10,635 nucleotides of DNA from a bacterium (GTDB lineage: Bacteria; Bacillota; Clostridia; Oscillospirales; Oscillospiraceae). A model generated the notes under the pieces. It saw nothing but the letters and a program-made list of their open reading frames with translations. It made no database searches and was not told the origin of the DNA. The stretch lies in assembly GCA_004560375.1 (NCBI GenBank), contig SFVC01000045.1:1-10635 (forward strand). Reading direction: 5' to 3'. Shown one piece after another: positions 1 through 5,773 of this stretch. A program made the translations under genes and the position numbers. The first letter of the stretch is position 1; each line of letters begins with the position of its first letter.

Positions 1-269
1 ACCCCCAGCTTCTTCGCCACCAGGCACGCCAGAATGTTGATCTCGTCGCTGGAGGCCGTGGCGATCAGCAGGTCGGCCCGGCCCGCCTCCGCCTCCTTCT
101 GCACCTCATAGCTGGCGCCGTTGCCGCAGACGCCCATCACATCGTAGATATTGATGATGTTTTCAATGAGCTGCGGGTTCTCGTCGATGACCGTCACCCG
201 GTTCTCGGCGGAGAGCTGCTGCGTCAGCGCAAGTCCGACCTTGCCTGCGCCCACGATGATAATATTCAT
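1..269 (-). CDS. trkA: TrkA-like potassium uptake regulator, N-terminal part (partial)
   Basis: This gene reads leftward from an ATG at 267-269 and leaves the window after 89 codons. The visible protein starts MNIIIVGAGKVGLALTQQLS, a beta-strand followed by the dinucleotide-binding loop GAGKVG (residues 7-12) of a Rossmann fold. An acidic residue follows at the end of the second strand (VTVIDENP). Further on come VMGVCGNGAS and LLIATASSDEINILACLVAKK, typical of the RCK N-terminal domain of TrkA/KtrA proteins. These are cytoplasmic NAD(H)-binding subunits that gate Trk/Ktr potassium channels in the membrane. A ribosome site AGGAG lies at 278-282 on the minus strand, 8 nt before the ATG, which supports this start. 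The gene is divergent from the fatty-acid cluster and has no evident functional link to it. The C-terminal RCK_C part and any second RCK repeat lie outside, so KtrA versus full-length TrkA cannot be decided. Confidence 0.88.
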   Translation of the reverse strand, partial: MNIIIVGAGKVGLALTQQLSAENRVTVIDENPQLIENIINIYDVMGVCGNGASYEVQKEAEAGRADLLIATASSDEINILACLVAKKLG

Positions 270-438
270 AAGCTTTTCTCCTGACAGTTTGTTGCTGTCT
301 CCATTTTATACGATGCCGTCTAAATATGATATAAAGATAAGCTCCTGTTTGTATAAAGGGATTATAAAGGAAGTTTCGGAAAAAAGGAATACCTTTCCCC
401 TGTCCCGCGAAAATTTTTTTGCTTTTTTGATTTTCCGC

Positions 439-467
439 TTGACAAACCGCCCCTCCCTGCATAGAAT
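439..467 (+). promoter_or_regulatory. Sigma-A-type promoter for the acpP-acc-fabH block
   Basis: A perfect -35 box TTGACA (439-444) is followed after exactly 17 bp by TAGAAT (462-467), one mismatch from the -10 consensus. Transcription would start near 474, leaving a leader of about 64 nt before acpP. It is the best promoter-like sequence in the window and points the right way to drive the whole overlapping gene block. The call rests on consensus match alone. Confidence 0.75.
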
Positions 468-475
468 ATGTTCAA

Positions 476-509
476 TTATTTTAGTTAAATTATTTTAATT
501 AAAATAATT
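476..509 (+). promoter_or_regulatory. Candidate operator: tandem 14-bp repeats overlapping a 22-bp palindrome
   Basis: Two adjacent 14-bp units, TTATTTTAGTTAAA (476-489) and TTATTTTAATTAAA (490-503), differ at one base. The second unit is the core of a perfect 22-bp palindrome at 488-509, with half-site AATTATTTTAA and its reverse complement. The elements begin right at the predicted transcription start, where a bound repressor would block initiation or early elongation. Firmicute fatty-acid operons are commonly controlled from such positions by FapR (DeoR-like) or FabT (MarR-like). I cannot match this sequence to either consensus, and no regulator gene lies in the window. AT-rich DNA makes palindromes easier to obtain by chance, so the operator role is inferred. 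Confidence 0.5.
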
Positions 510-537
510 GATATTTCGATGTACAAGGAGAACTGTT

Positions 538-768
538 ATGGAATTCGAGAAAGTGCGCGACATCATCGTGGAGACCCTGGGCTGCGACGCTGAGGAAGTG
601 ACGCCCGAGGCCTCCCTGTCGGACGACCTGGGCGCCGATTCCCTGGCCGCCGTGGAGCTGGTGATGGCTCTGGAGGAGGCCACCGGCCTGTCCATCGCCG
701 AGGAGGACGCCGCGAACCTCAAGACCGTGAGCGACATCCTGACCTACCTGGCCACTCACAAGAACTGA
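538..768 (+). CDS. acpP: Acyl carrier protein
   Basis: This is a small acidic protein of 76 residues, the normal ACP length. It carries the phosphopantetheine attachment motif LGADSLAAVEL at residues 31-41, with Ser35 as the modified serine, and the usual four-helix ACP pattern with many Asp/Glu. It holds growing acyl chains as thioesters for all Fab enzymes encoded downstream and acts in the cytoplasm. The ATG at 538 is chosen because AAGGAG (525-530) lies 7 nt before it and MEFEKVRDIIVE aligns with ACP N-termini. The open frame extends 30 nt further upstream, but that would include the ribosome site. The residues after DSL are AA rather than the common DT, a mild variation. The gene is first in its block and is followed by a strong hairpin, which suggests it is expressed above the acc genes. 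Confidence 0.95.
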   Translation: MEFEKVRDIIVETLGCDAEEVTPEASLSDDLGADSLAAVELVMALEEATGLSIAEEDAANLKTVSDILTYLATHKN

Positions 769-776
769 TATTCAAC

Positions 777-812
777 CCCGCCGGAGGGAGCGGAAAAAAT
801 TCCTCCGGCGGG
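777..812 (+). promoter_or_regulatory. Strong hairpin between acpP and accB, no U-tract
   Basis: CCCGCCGGAGG (777-787) and CCTCCGGCGGG (802-812) form a perfect 11-bp GC-rich stem around a 14-nt loop, which can extend inward by a G-U and an A-U pair. It starts 9 nt after the acpP stop. No run of T follows, so it is not a standard intrinsic terminator. More likely roles are protection of the acpP mRNA 3' end, RNA processing, or partial attenuation lowering accB-fabH expression relative to acpP. The structure is directly visible. The role is inferred. Confidence 0.65.
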
Positions 813-840
813 CCGATTTCCCGCCGTGAAAGGAAGTTCC

Positions 841-1248
841 ATGACCAATCAAGAGATTTTTGACCTGATGGACCGTTTTCAGCGCAGCAGCATCCAGACC
901 ATGAAGCTGTCCACCCAGGAATTTACCATAGAGCTGAGCCGGGGCGGTGTCCCGGCTTCCGCCGCGCCCGTGGCTGCCGCCGCGCCCGCCCCCGCCCCGG
1001 AGGCGGACGGCAAGGTCGTGACGGCGCCGCTGGTGGGCACCTTCTACGCCGCCCCCGCCCCGGAGAAGCCCCCCTTCGTCCGGGCGGGCGACCGGGTGAA
1101 AAAGGGCGACACCCTCTGCCTCATCGAGGCCATGAAGATGATGAGCGAAATTCCCGCCCCCTGCGACTGCGTCATTGAGGCGGTGCTGAAGGAAAGCGGC
1201 GAGCTGGTGTCCTTCGGCGAGCCGCTGCTGCGCTACAAGCCATGCTGA
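841..1248 (+). CDS. accB: Biotin carboxyl carrier protein of acetyl-CoA carboxylase
   Basis: The product has 135 residues. Residues 1-35 form the N-terminal helical part (MTNQEIFDLMDRFQRSSI...). Next is an Ala/Pro-rich flexible linker at about 38-56, then a biotinyl/lipoyl domain at about 58-132. The biotin site is EAMKMM, with Lys99 as the lysine to be biotinylated. The protein carries carboxybiotin between AccC and the AccA/AccD transferase. The ATG at 841 is chosen because AGGA at 831-834 is well spaced before it. An in-frame GTG at 826 would add five residues but overlaps poorly with that site. The stop lies inside the accC start, giving a 7-nt overlap. In many Firmicutes fabZ follows accB. 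Here accC does. A biotin protein ligase gene is not in the window. Confidence 0.95.
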   Translation: MTNQEIFDLMDRFQRSSIQTMKLSTQEFTIELSRGGVPASAAPVAAAAPAPAPEADGKVVTAPLVGTFYAAPAPEKPPFVRAGDRVKKGDTLCLIEAMKMMSEIPAPCDCVIEAVLKESGELVSFGEPLLRYKPC

Positions 1249-2633
1249 AGCGGGTTTTGATCGCCAACCGGGGCGAGATCGCCCTGCGGGTGCTGCGGGC
1301 CTGCCGGGAGCTGGACATTGAAACGGTGGCCGTCTACTCCACGGCGGACGCGGAGGCCCTCCATGTTCAGCTGGCCACCCAGTCTGTGTGCATCGGCCCG
1401 GCCAAAGCCGCCGACAGCTACCTGAACCGGGACGCCCTGCTGACCGTCGCCCGGGCCACCGGCTGCGACGGGCTCCATCCCGGCTACGGCTTTTTGTCCG
1501 AAAACGCCGACTTTGCCGACGCATGCGCCCGGGCGGGCGTCACCTTCATCGGCCCCTCTGGTGACGCCATCCGCAAGGCGGGCTCCAAGTCCGCCGCCCG
1601 GGAGTTGATGAAAGCGGCGGGGGTGCCTGTCACCCCCGGCTCCGACGGCCCCGTGTCCTCGGTGGAGGACGTCCTGGCGGCGGCGGAGCGGGTGGGGTAT
1701 CCCGTGCTGCTGAAAGCCAGCGCCGGAGGCGGCGGTCGGGGCATCCGCCGGTGCGACAGCGCCGCCGACCTGCCCTCCGCCTACGCCGAAGCGAAAGCGG
1801 AGGCCAAGGCCTGCTTCGGCGACGACGAGATGTACCTCGAAAAGCTGGTGCTGCGGCCCCGGCACATCGAGTTTCAAATCCTGGCGGACCGACAGGGCCA
1901 CGTCATCCACCTGGGAGACCGGGACTGCTCCGTCCAGCGGCGGAACCAGAAGCTCATTGAGGAGGCCCCCGCCCGGTGCCTGTCCCCCCAGCTGCGCCAG
2001 GCCATGGGCGAAGCCGCTGTCCGGGCGGCCCGGGCCGTGGGCTACGAGGGCGCCGGGACAGTGGAATTCCTGCTGGACAGCGACGGAGAACACTTCTATT
2101 TCATGGAGATGAACACCCGCATCCAGGTGGAGCACGGCGTCACGGAGCTGGTGACCGGGGTGGACCTGATGCGCCAGCAGCTCCGGGTGGCCTCCGGGCT
2201 GTCCCTGGACATCGCCCAGGAGGACGTGCGCCTCACCGGGCACGCCATCGAGTGCCGGGTGAACGCCGAGGACCCGGCGGCGGGGTTCCGCCCCTGCCCC
2301 GGAAAAGTGGAATTTCTCCACTTCCCCGGCGGCGCGGGCGTCCGGGTGGACTCCGCCCTGTACAACGGCTGCACCCTCTCCCCCTACTACGACTCCCTGG
2401 CGGCTAAGCTGATGGTCCACGCCCCTACCCGGCTGGAGGCCATCCGCAAGATGCGCCGCTGTCTGGAGGAGTTCGCCCTGGAGGGCTTCCCCACCAACGC
2501 GGAGCTCTCCTACGAAATTCTGTTTCATCCCACCTTTGTCCGGGGCGGCTGCACCACGGCCTTCCTGGACGAGAGCCTGCCGGAGCTGCTGGATTTCAGC
2601 CGCCGGGCGGGAGAACAGGACGGTGACGCGTGA
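1242..2633 (+). CDS. accC: Biotin carboxylase subunit of acetyl-CoA carboxylase
   Basis: The 463-residue product is slightly longer than the usual ~450. It has the three biotin-carboxylase domains in order: the N-terminal MLKRVLIANRGEIALRV fold (1-~110), the ATP-grasp domain with the glycine-rich loop SAGGGGRGIR (160-169), and the C-terminal domain. Likely active-site residues are Lys116, Lys158, Glu275, Glu289, Asn291 and Arg293 in MEMNTRIQVEH. It uses ATP and bicarbonate to carboxylate the biotin on AccB. The motif continues HGVTE where most homologues have HPVTE, a small oddity outside the catalytic residues. The gene overlaps accB by 7 nt and accD by 4 nt. No clear ribosome site precedes it, so translational coupling to accB is likely. 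Confidence 0.96.
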   Translation: MLKRVLIANRGEIALRVLRACRELDIETVAVYSTADAEALHVQLATQSVCIGPAKAADSYLNRDALLTVARATGCDGLHPGYGFLSENADFADACARAGVTFIGPSGDAIRKAGSKSAARELMKAAGVPVTPGSDGPVSSVEDVLAAAERVGYPVLLKASAGGGGRGIRRCDSAADLPSAYAEAKAEAKACFGDDEMYLEKLVLRPRHIEFQILADRQGHVIHLGDRDCSVQRRNQKLIEEAPARCLSPQLRQAMGEAAVRAARAVGYEGAGTVEFLLDSDGEHFYFMEMNTRIQVEHGVTELVTGVDLMRQQLRVASGLSLDIAQEDVRLTGHAIECRVNAEDPAAGFRPCPGKVEFLHFPGGAGVRVDSALYNGCTLSPYYDSLAAKLMVHAPTRLEAIRKMRRCLEEFALEGFPTNAELSYEILFHPTFVRGGCTTAFLDESLPELLDFSRRAGEQDGDA

Positions 2634-3487
2634 ACGACATCTTTGCAAAACGCCGGGCCCGGCTGCTGGCCATGAAAGCCATGCGGGACAACTACGTCCC
2701 CGGCGACAAGCTGGTGACCTGCCCCAAGTGCGGGCGGGAGAGCGGGAAAAAAGCGGTGGCGGAGGGCTTGTCCGTCTGTCCCCTCTGCGGCTACCATTTC
2801 CCCATCGGCGCCTATTACCGGCTCAGCACCGTGCTGGACTCCGGCACCTTCCGGGAGCTGAACGCGAAGCTCCCTGCCGCCGACCCCCTGGCCTTCCCCG
2901 GCTACGGGCCCAAGCTGGCCCTGGCCCAGCGGAAAACCGGGCTGACGGAGGCCGCCGTCACCGCCACGGGCGCCATCGGCGGCAGCAGGTGCGTGGTAGG
3001 CGTGCTGGACAGCCGCTTCCTCATGGGCAGCATGAGCGCCGCCGTGGGCGAGAAAATCACCCTCGCCATTGAGTACGCCACGAAAAACAAGCTGCCCCTC
3101 ATCCTCTTCGCCGCCAGCGGCGGCGCCCGGATGCAGGAGGGCATTCTCTCCCTCATGCAGATGGCGAAGACCAGCGCCGCCCTGGCCCGGTTTTCGGAAA
3201 AGGGGCTGCTGTACATCTCCGTGCTGACGGACCCCACCACCGGCGGCGTCACCGCCAGCTTTGCCTCCCTGGGCGACGTCATTCTGGCGGAGCCGGGGGC
3301 CCTCATCGGCTTTGCCGGGCCACGGGTCATCCAGCAGACCATCGGCGAGACGCTGCCAGAGGGCTTCCAGACGGCGGAGTTCCAGATGGAACACGGCTTC
3401 GTGGACGCGGTGGTGCCCCGCTCCCAGATGCGGGACACCCTCATCAGGCTCCTGCGGCTCCACGGGAAAGGAGGCCGCCATGCGTGA
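2630..3487 (+). CDS. accD: Acetyl-CoA carboxylase carboxyltransferase, beta subunit
   Basis: The 285-residue protein has an N-terminal four-cysteine zinc ribbon (Cys31, Cys34, Cys50, Cys53), the signature of AccD, followed by a crotonase-fold transferase domain. Seen motifs are ASGGARMQEGI (162-172) and DPTTGGVTASFA (201-212), which help form the oxyanion and CoA-binding sites. With AccA it moves the carboxyl group from biotin to acetyl-CoA, giving malonyl-CoA. The start is GTG at 2630, inside the accC stop (overlap GTGA). AGGA at 2617-2620 is the probable ribosome site, and MNDIFAKRR matches AccD N-termini. Its end overlaps accA by 8 nt. Length and motifs are normal. Confidence 0.96.
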   Translation: MNDIFAKRRARLLAMKAMRDNYVPGDKLVTCPKCGRESGKKAVAEGLSVCPLCGYHFPIGAYYRLSTVLDSGTFRELNAKLPAADPLAFPGYGPKLALAQRKTGLTEAAVTATGAIGGSRCVVGVLDSRFLMGSMSAAVGEKITLAIEYATKNKLPLILFAASGGARMQEGILSLMQMAKTSAALARFSEKGLLYISVLTDPTTGGVTASFASLGDVILAEPGALIGFAGPRVIQQTIGETLPEGFQTAEFQMEHGFVDAVVPRSQMRDTLIRLLRLHGKGGRHA

Positions 3488-4289
3488 AGTAACTGCCGCC
3501 GAGCGGGTGGCCATTGCCCGCCATCCCCAGCGGCCCAATATCACGGATTATATCGACGCCCTGTTCACCGACTTTTTTGAACAGCGGGGCGACCGGGCCT
3601 GCTGGGAGGACGCCGCTATTTTAGGCGGCGTGGCGCTGTTCCACGGCCGGCCTGTCACCGTCATCGGCACCCGGAAGGGCAAGACCCTGGAGGAAAACCT
3701 CCGGTGCAACTTCGGGATGCCGGGGCCGGAGGGCTACCGCAAGGCCCTGCGGCTGATGCGCCAGGCGGAGAAGTTCCGCCGCCCCATCTTCACCTTTATT
3801 GACACCTCCGGCGCCTATCCCGGCCTGGAGGCCGAGGAGCGGGGCCAGGGCGAGGCCATCGCCAGGAACCTCTTTGAGATGAGCCGCCTGACGGTGCCGG
3901 TCATCGCCGTTGTCACCGGAGAGGGCAACAGCGGAGGCGCGCTGGCGCTGGCCGTGGCGGACCGGGTGCTGATGCTGGAGAACGCGGTGTACGCCATCCT
4001 CTCCCCGGAGGGCTTCGCCTCCATTTTGTGGAAGGACGCCCAGCGCTCCGGCGAGGCCGCCGGGCTGATGAAGCTCACCGCCCCGGAGCTGCAGGCCCTG
4101 GGCGTCATCGACGACATCATCCCCGAGCCTGACGGCGGCGCCCACACAGCCCCGGCCCAGGCCATCCGGGAGGTGGACCGCGCCCTGCGACGGCACCTGG
4201 CCGCCCTCTCCAGGGAGAGCGGCGCAGCGCTGGCAAACCAGCGGTATCAAAAATTCCGGCACATGGGCGCCGGGAAGGAGGAACCATGA
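3480..4289 (+). CDS. accA: Acetyl-CoA carboxylase carboxyltransferase, alpha subunit
   Basis: The product has 269 residues, in the short range seen for Firmicute AccA (the E. coli protein is about 319). Motifs include RPNITDYIDALF near the N-terminus, then FIDTSGAYPGLEAEERGQGE (106-125), GEGNSGGALALAVADRVLM (148-166) and AILSPEGFASILWKD (172-186). All are typical of the AccA crotonase-fold domain that pairs with AccD in an alpha2-beta2 transferase. The ATG at 3480 is preceded by AAAGGAGG (3467-3474) at ideal spacing. The frame is open further upstream but only as a shadow of accD. The gene overlaps accD by 8 nt and fabH by 4 nt, so the transferase subunits should be made in balanced amounts. 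Confidence 0.96.
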   Translation: MREVTAAERVAIARHPQRPNITDYIDALFTDFFEQRGDRACWEDAAILGGVALFHGRPVTVIGTRKGKTLEENLRCNFGMPGPEGYRKALRLMRQAEKFRRPIFTFIDTSGAYPGLEAEERGQGEAIARNLFEMSRLTVPVIAVVTGEGNSGGALALAVADRVLMLENAVYAILSPEGFASILWKDAQRSGEAAGLMKLTAPELQALGVIDDIIPEPDGGAHTAPAQAIREVDRALRRHLAALSRESGAALANQRYQKFRHMGAGKEEP

Positions 4290-5233
4290 ACGGCATCAAG
4301 CTCCGCGGCACCGGCCGCGCCGTCCCGACGGGCGTGGTCACCAATGACGACCTGGCCCGGAGGATGGACACCAGCGACGAGTGGATCACCTCCCGCACCG
4401 GCATCAAGCGGCGGTACCGCTGCGCCGCCGAGACCCACACGGACCTCTGCGTCCGGGCGGCAAAGGCCGCTCTGGAGCGGGCCGGGGTCTCCCCGGCGGA
4501 CATCGGCGCCTGCATCGTGGCGACGGTCACGCCGGACACCGTCGTCCCCTCCGCCGCCTGTATGCTCCAGCGGGAGCTGGGCCTGCCGCAGGACATCCCC
4601 TGTTTCGACCTGAACGCCGCCTGCACCGGCTTCGTCTACGCCCTCCACACCATGGAGTGCCTGCTGAACGCCTCCCCCCGGAGGTTCGGGCTGGTGGTGG
4701 GGGCGGAGGCCCTGAGCCGCATCGTGGACTGGACCGACCGGAGCACCTGCATCCTCTTCGGCGACGGCGCCGGGGCTGCGGTGGTGGAGTGCCGGGAGGA
4801 CTGGCCCTCCATCGGCGCGGTGCTGGGCAGCCGGGGCGACGACGAGCTGCTGCGGCTGCCCGGGCTCGGCATGGGAGAGGCGAATTTCCTCTCCATGGAG
4901 GGCACGAAGGTGTTCAAATTCGCTGTGGAGGTGGTGCCCGCCTGCATCGACGCGGTGCTGGAAAAGGCGGGGATGACGGCGGAGGACGTGGATTTCTTCG
5001 TCTTCCACCAGGCCAACGCCCGCATCATCGACCTGGCGGTGCGGAAGTACCGCATCCCGCCGGAGAAATATTACAAAAACATTGAAAACTATGGAAATAC
5101 CGCCGCCGCCAGTGTGCCGCTGGTGCTCAGCGAGCTGGAGGAGCAGGGCCGTATCGGTCCCGTCAGCCGGATGCTGGTGGTCGCCTTCGGCGGCGGCCTC
5201 ACCTGGGGCGGGGCGATGATCGAGTTTGCGTGA
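4286..5233 (+). CDS. fabH: 3-oxoacyl-ACP synthase III (initiating condensing enzyme)
   Basis: The 315-residue thiolase-fold protein has the FabH catalytic triad: Cys113 in NAACTGFVYAL, His241 in FHQANARI, and Asn271 in NYGNTAAASVP. Near the N-terminus DEWITSRTGIKRR (31-43) is the classic FabH signature. It condenses an acyl-CoA starter (acetyl-CoA, or branched acyl-CoA in some Firmicutes) with malonyl-ACP to begin each chain. Primer preference cannot be read from the sequence by eye. AAGGAGG at 4275-4281 precedes the ATG at 4286, which overlaps the accA stop (ATGA). It is the last gene of the first block. The next recognised gene starts 540 nt later, so this is a plausible transcript end. Confidence 0.96.
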   Translation: MNGIKLRGTGRAVPTGVVTNDDLARRMDTSDEWITSRTGIKRRYRCAAETHTDLCVRAAKAALERAGVSPADIGACIVATVTPDTVVPSAACMLQRELGLPQDIPCFDLNAACTGFVYALHTMECLLNASPRRFGLVVGAEALSRIVDWTDRSTCILFGDGAGAAVVECREDWPSIGAVLGSRGDDELLRLPGLGMGEANFLSMEGTKVFKFAVEVVPACIDAVLEKAGMTAEDVDFFVFHQANARIIDLAVRKYRIPPEKYYKNIENYGNTAAASVPLVLSELEEQGRIGPVSRMLVVAFGGGLTWGGAMIEFA

Positions 5234-5501
5234 GCTGTCCCCAGACCAGGTGACGGAGGATGCACCCCCCATTGTCGTCAAAAAAACTGCGCTATACTCA
5301 CCCCGTCCTGACGGACAGGGCTCGCACCGCTACGTTGCTATTACTACCCACGCAGCGCGCAGCGAAGCGGAACGCGCGGGGCTAATGGTAAAACCCTTGC
5401 GACGACCTCCCACGAAAGAAGCAGTCAATGTGACAAATGCGGCTTAAACCCTCAATGTTCCACCGACCCAAAGCGCACTCCGGTACCACTCCGCAAATCA
5501 C

Positions 5502-5522
5502 CGCCGCGCCTACTACGCGGCG
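5502..5522. repeat. 7-bp perfect inverted repeat
   Basis: CGCCGCG (5502-5508) and CGCGGCG (5516-5522) form a stem around the loop CCTACTA. It is the first of the close-set hairpins in the right half of the fabH-fabK gap, 15 nt before the terminator-like hairpin. No T-run follows. Confidence 0.5.
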
Positions 5523-5536
5523 ACTCTCGCATTTAA

Positions 5537-5567
5537 GCAAAAAAGGCACCAACCGGTGCCGTTTTGC
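5537..5567. terminator. Terminator-like hairpin in the fabH-fabK gap
   Basis: GGCACC (5545-5550), loop AACC, GGTGCC (5555-5560) is flanked by an A-run on the left and GTTTTGC on the right. The structure therefore extends as GCAAAA pairing with TTTTGC across a small internal loop. The A-tract/stem/T-tract design fits a weak intrinsic terminator that could work in either direction. It lies 303 nt after the fabH stop, which is far for a dedicated fabH terminator, and the T-run is only four bases. Termination here would make fabK onward a separate transcript. Confidence 0.45.
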
Positions 5568-5610
5568 GCCAAAGCATCTTTTTGAACGGCCGTTTGTCTC
5601 CGCCTAAGAG

Positions 5611-5654
5611 CCGCCGCTTTGCGGCGGTTGGCTCCGACACGCGCCTGCGGGCGC
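5611..5654. repeat. Two adjacent GC-rich hairpins upstream of fabK
   Basis: The first hairpin is CCGCCGC (5611-5617), loop TTT, GCGGCGG (5621-5627). The second is GCGCC (5641-5645), loop TGCG, GGCGC (5650-5654). Both are perfect stems with 3- to 4-nt loops. The first shares the core GCCGC-NNN-GCGGC, with an A/T-only loop, with hairpins at 5697-5713 and 9651-9667. Confidence 0.6.
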
Positions 5655-5656
5655 AG

Positions 5657-5678
5657 TCTTTTCGATGCATCGAAAAGA
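5657..5678. repeat. 22-bp perfect palindrome upstream of fabK
   Basis: TCTTTTCGATG (5657-5667) is followed directly by its exact reverse complement CATCGAAAAGA (5668-5678), with no spacer. It lies 96 nt before the fabK ATG. A spacerless palindrome of this length suits a dimeric regulator binding site better than an RNA hairpin, but its place inside a row of hairpins also fits a repeat-element end. It does not resemble the acpP palindrome at 488-509. Confidence 0.6.
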
Positions 5679-5696
5679 AAATGGGGGTTTATTCCC

Positions 5697-5738
5697 GCGC
5701 CGCAAAGCGGCGCATCCCCGTCCCGGCCCCGTGGGCCG
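5697..5738. repeat. Two further hairpins just upstream of the fabK ribosome site
   Basis: GCGCCGC (5697-5703), loop AAA, GCGGCGC (5707-5713) is a perfect 7-bp stem. CGGCCC (5724-5729), loop CGT, GGGCCG (5733-5738) is a perfect 6-bp stem. The second ends 19 nt before the AAGGAGG of fabK, so neither would hide that site. The first carries the GCCGC-AAA-GCGGC core also seen at 5611-5627 and 9651-9667 with different A/T loops. Confidence 0.55.
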
Positions 5739-5773
5739 ATTTCTCCCCAAACACCTCAAGGAGGCCACTCCAC

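Larger units (their letters stand above)
5234..5773. other. 540-nt gene-free gap rich in short inverted repeats
   Basis: No convincing gene lies between fabH and fabK. Two small open frames exist: 5226-5447 from a TTG overlapping the end of fabH, and 5437-5607 from an ATG (56 codons, MRLKPSMFHRPKAHSG...). Neither has a ribosome site or a recognisable domain, and both run through hairpin arms. The left half (5234-5500) has little structure beyond one imperfect stem at 5301-5320 (CCC-C-GTCC, loop TGAC, GGAC-A-GGG). The right half holds at least six tight hairpins, listed separately. Base composition is more mixed than in the flanking genes. The region looks like an inserted or degenerate repeated element, or a structured untranslated region, rather than coding DNA. 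I cannot name a family. Confidence 0.6.

Noticed and set aside
305..333. Possible minus-strand promoter for the trkA-like gene (TATAAA at 305-310)
   Set aside because: No recognisable -35 box at the right distance, and the region is AT-rich enough for chance TATA-like boxes.
826..840. GTG at 826 as an alternative accB start
   Set aside because: It places the start before the AGGAAG ribosome site used by the ATG at 841 and adds no conserved residues.
1233..2648. Long minus-strand open frame opposite accC, and similar long antisense frames elsewhere
   Set aside because: In GC-rich DNA the antisense frame of a real gene often stays open. No domain, no ribosome site and Gly/His/Gln-rich composition mark it as a shadow.
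5272..5298. Possible promoter TTGTCG, 15 bp, TATACT in the fabH-fabK gap
   Set aside because: The spacing is short and the -35 box weak. It lies 475 nt before fabK with a terminator-like hairpin in between.
5226..5447. Small open frame from a TTG overlapping the end of fabH (73 residues)
   Set aside because: No ribosome site, no recognised domain, poor start codon, and composition unlike the neighbouring genes. Treated as part of the non-coding gap.
5234..5530. tRNA, tmRNA, RNase P RNA or CRISPR array in the fabH-fabK gap
   Set aside because: I found no T-loop sequence, CCA end, tmRNA or RNase P signature, and no regularly spaced direct repeats.
5437..5607. 56-codon frame starting ATG at 5437 in the fabH-fabK gap
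   Set aside because: No ribosome site, basic low-information protein, and it runs through two hairpins including the terminator-like one. Kept only as a hint that the region may be a dispersed repeat.
5582..5610. Possible fabK promoter TTGAAC, 17 bp, TAAGAG
   Set aside because: The -10 box matches only three of six consensus bases, and the spacing alone is not enough.
5564..5773. In-frame upstream extension of fabK by 70 codons
   Set aside because: The strong AAGGAGG at 5758-5764 and the FabK family N-terminus both fix the start at 5774. The extension is hairpin-rich non-coding sequence.
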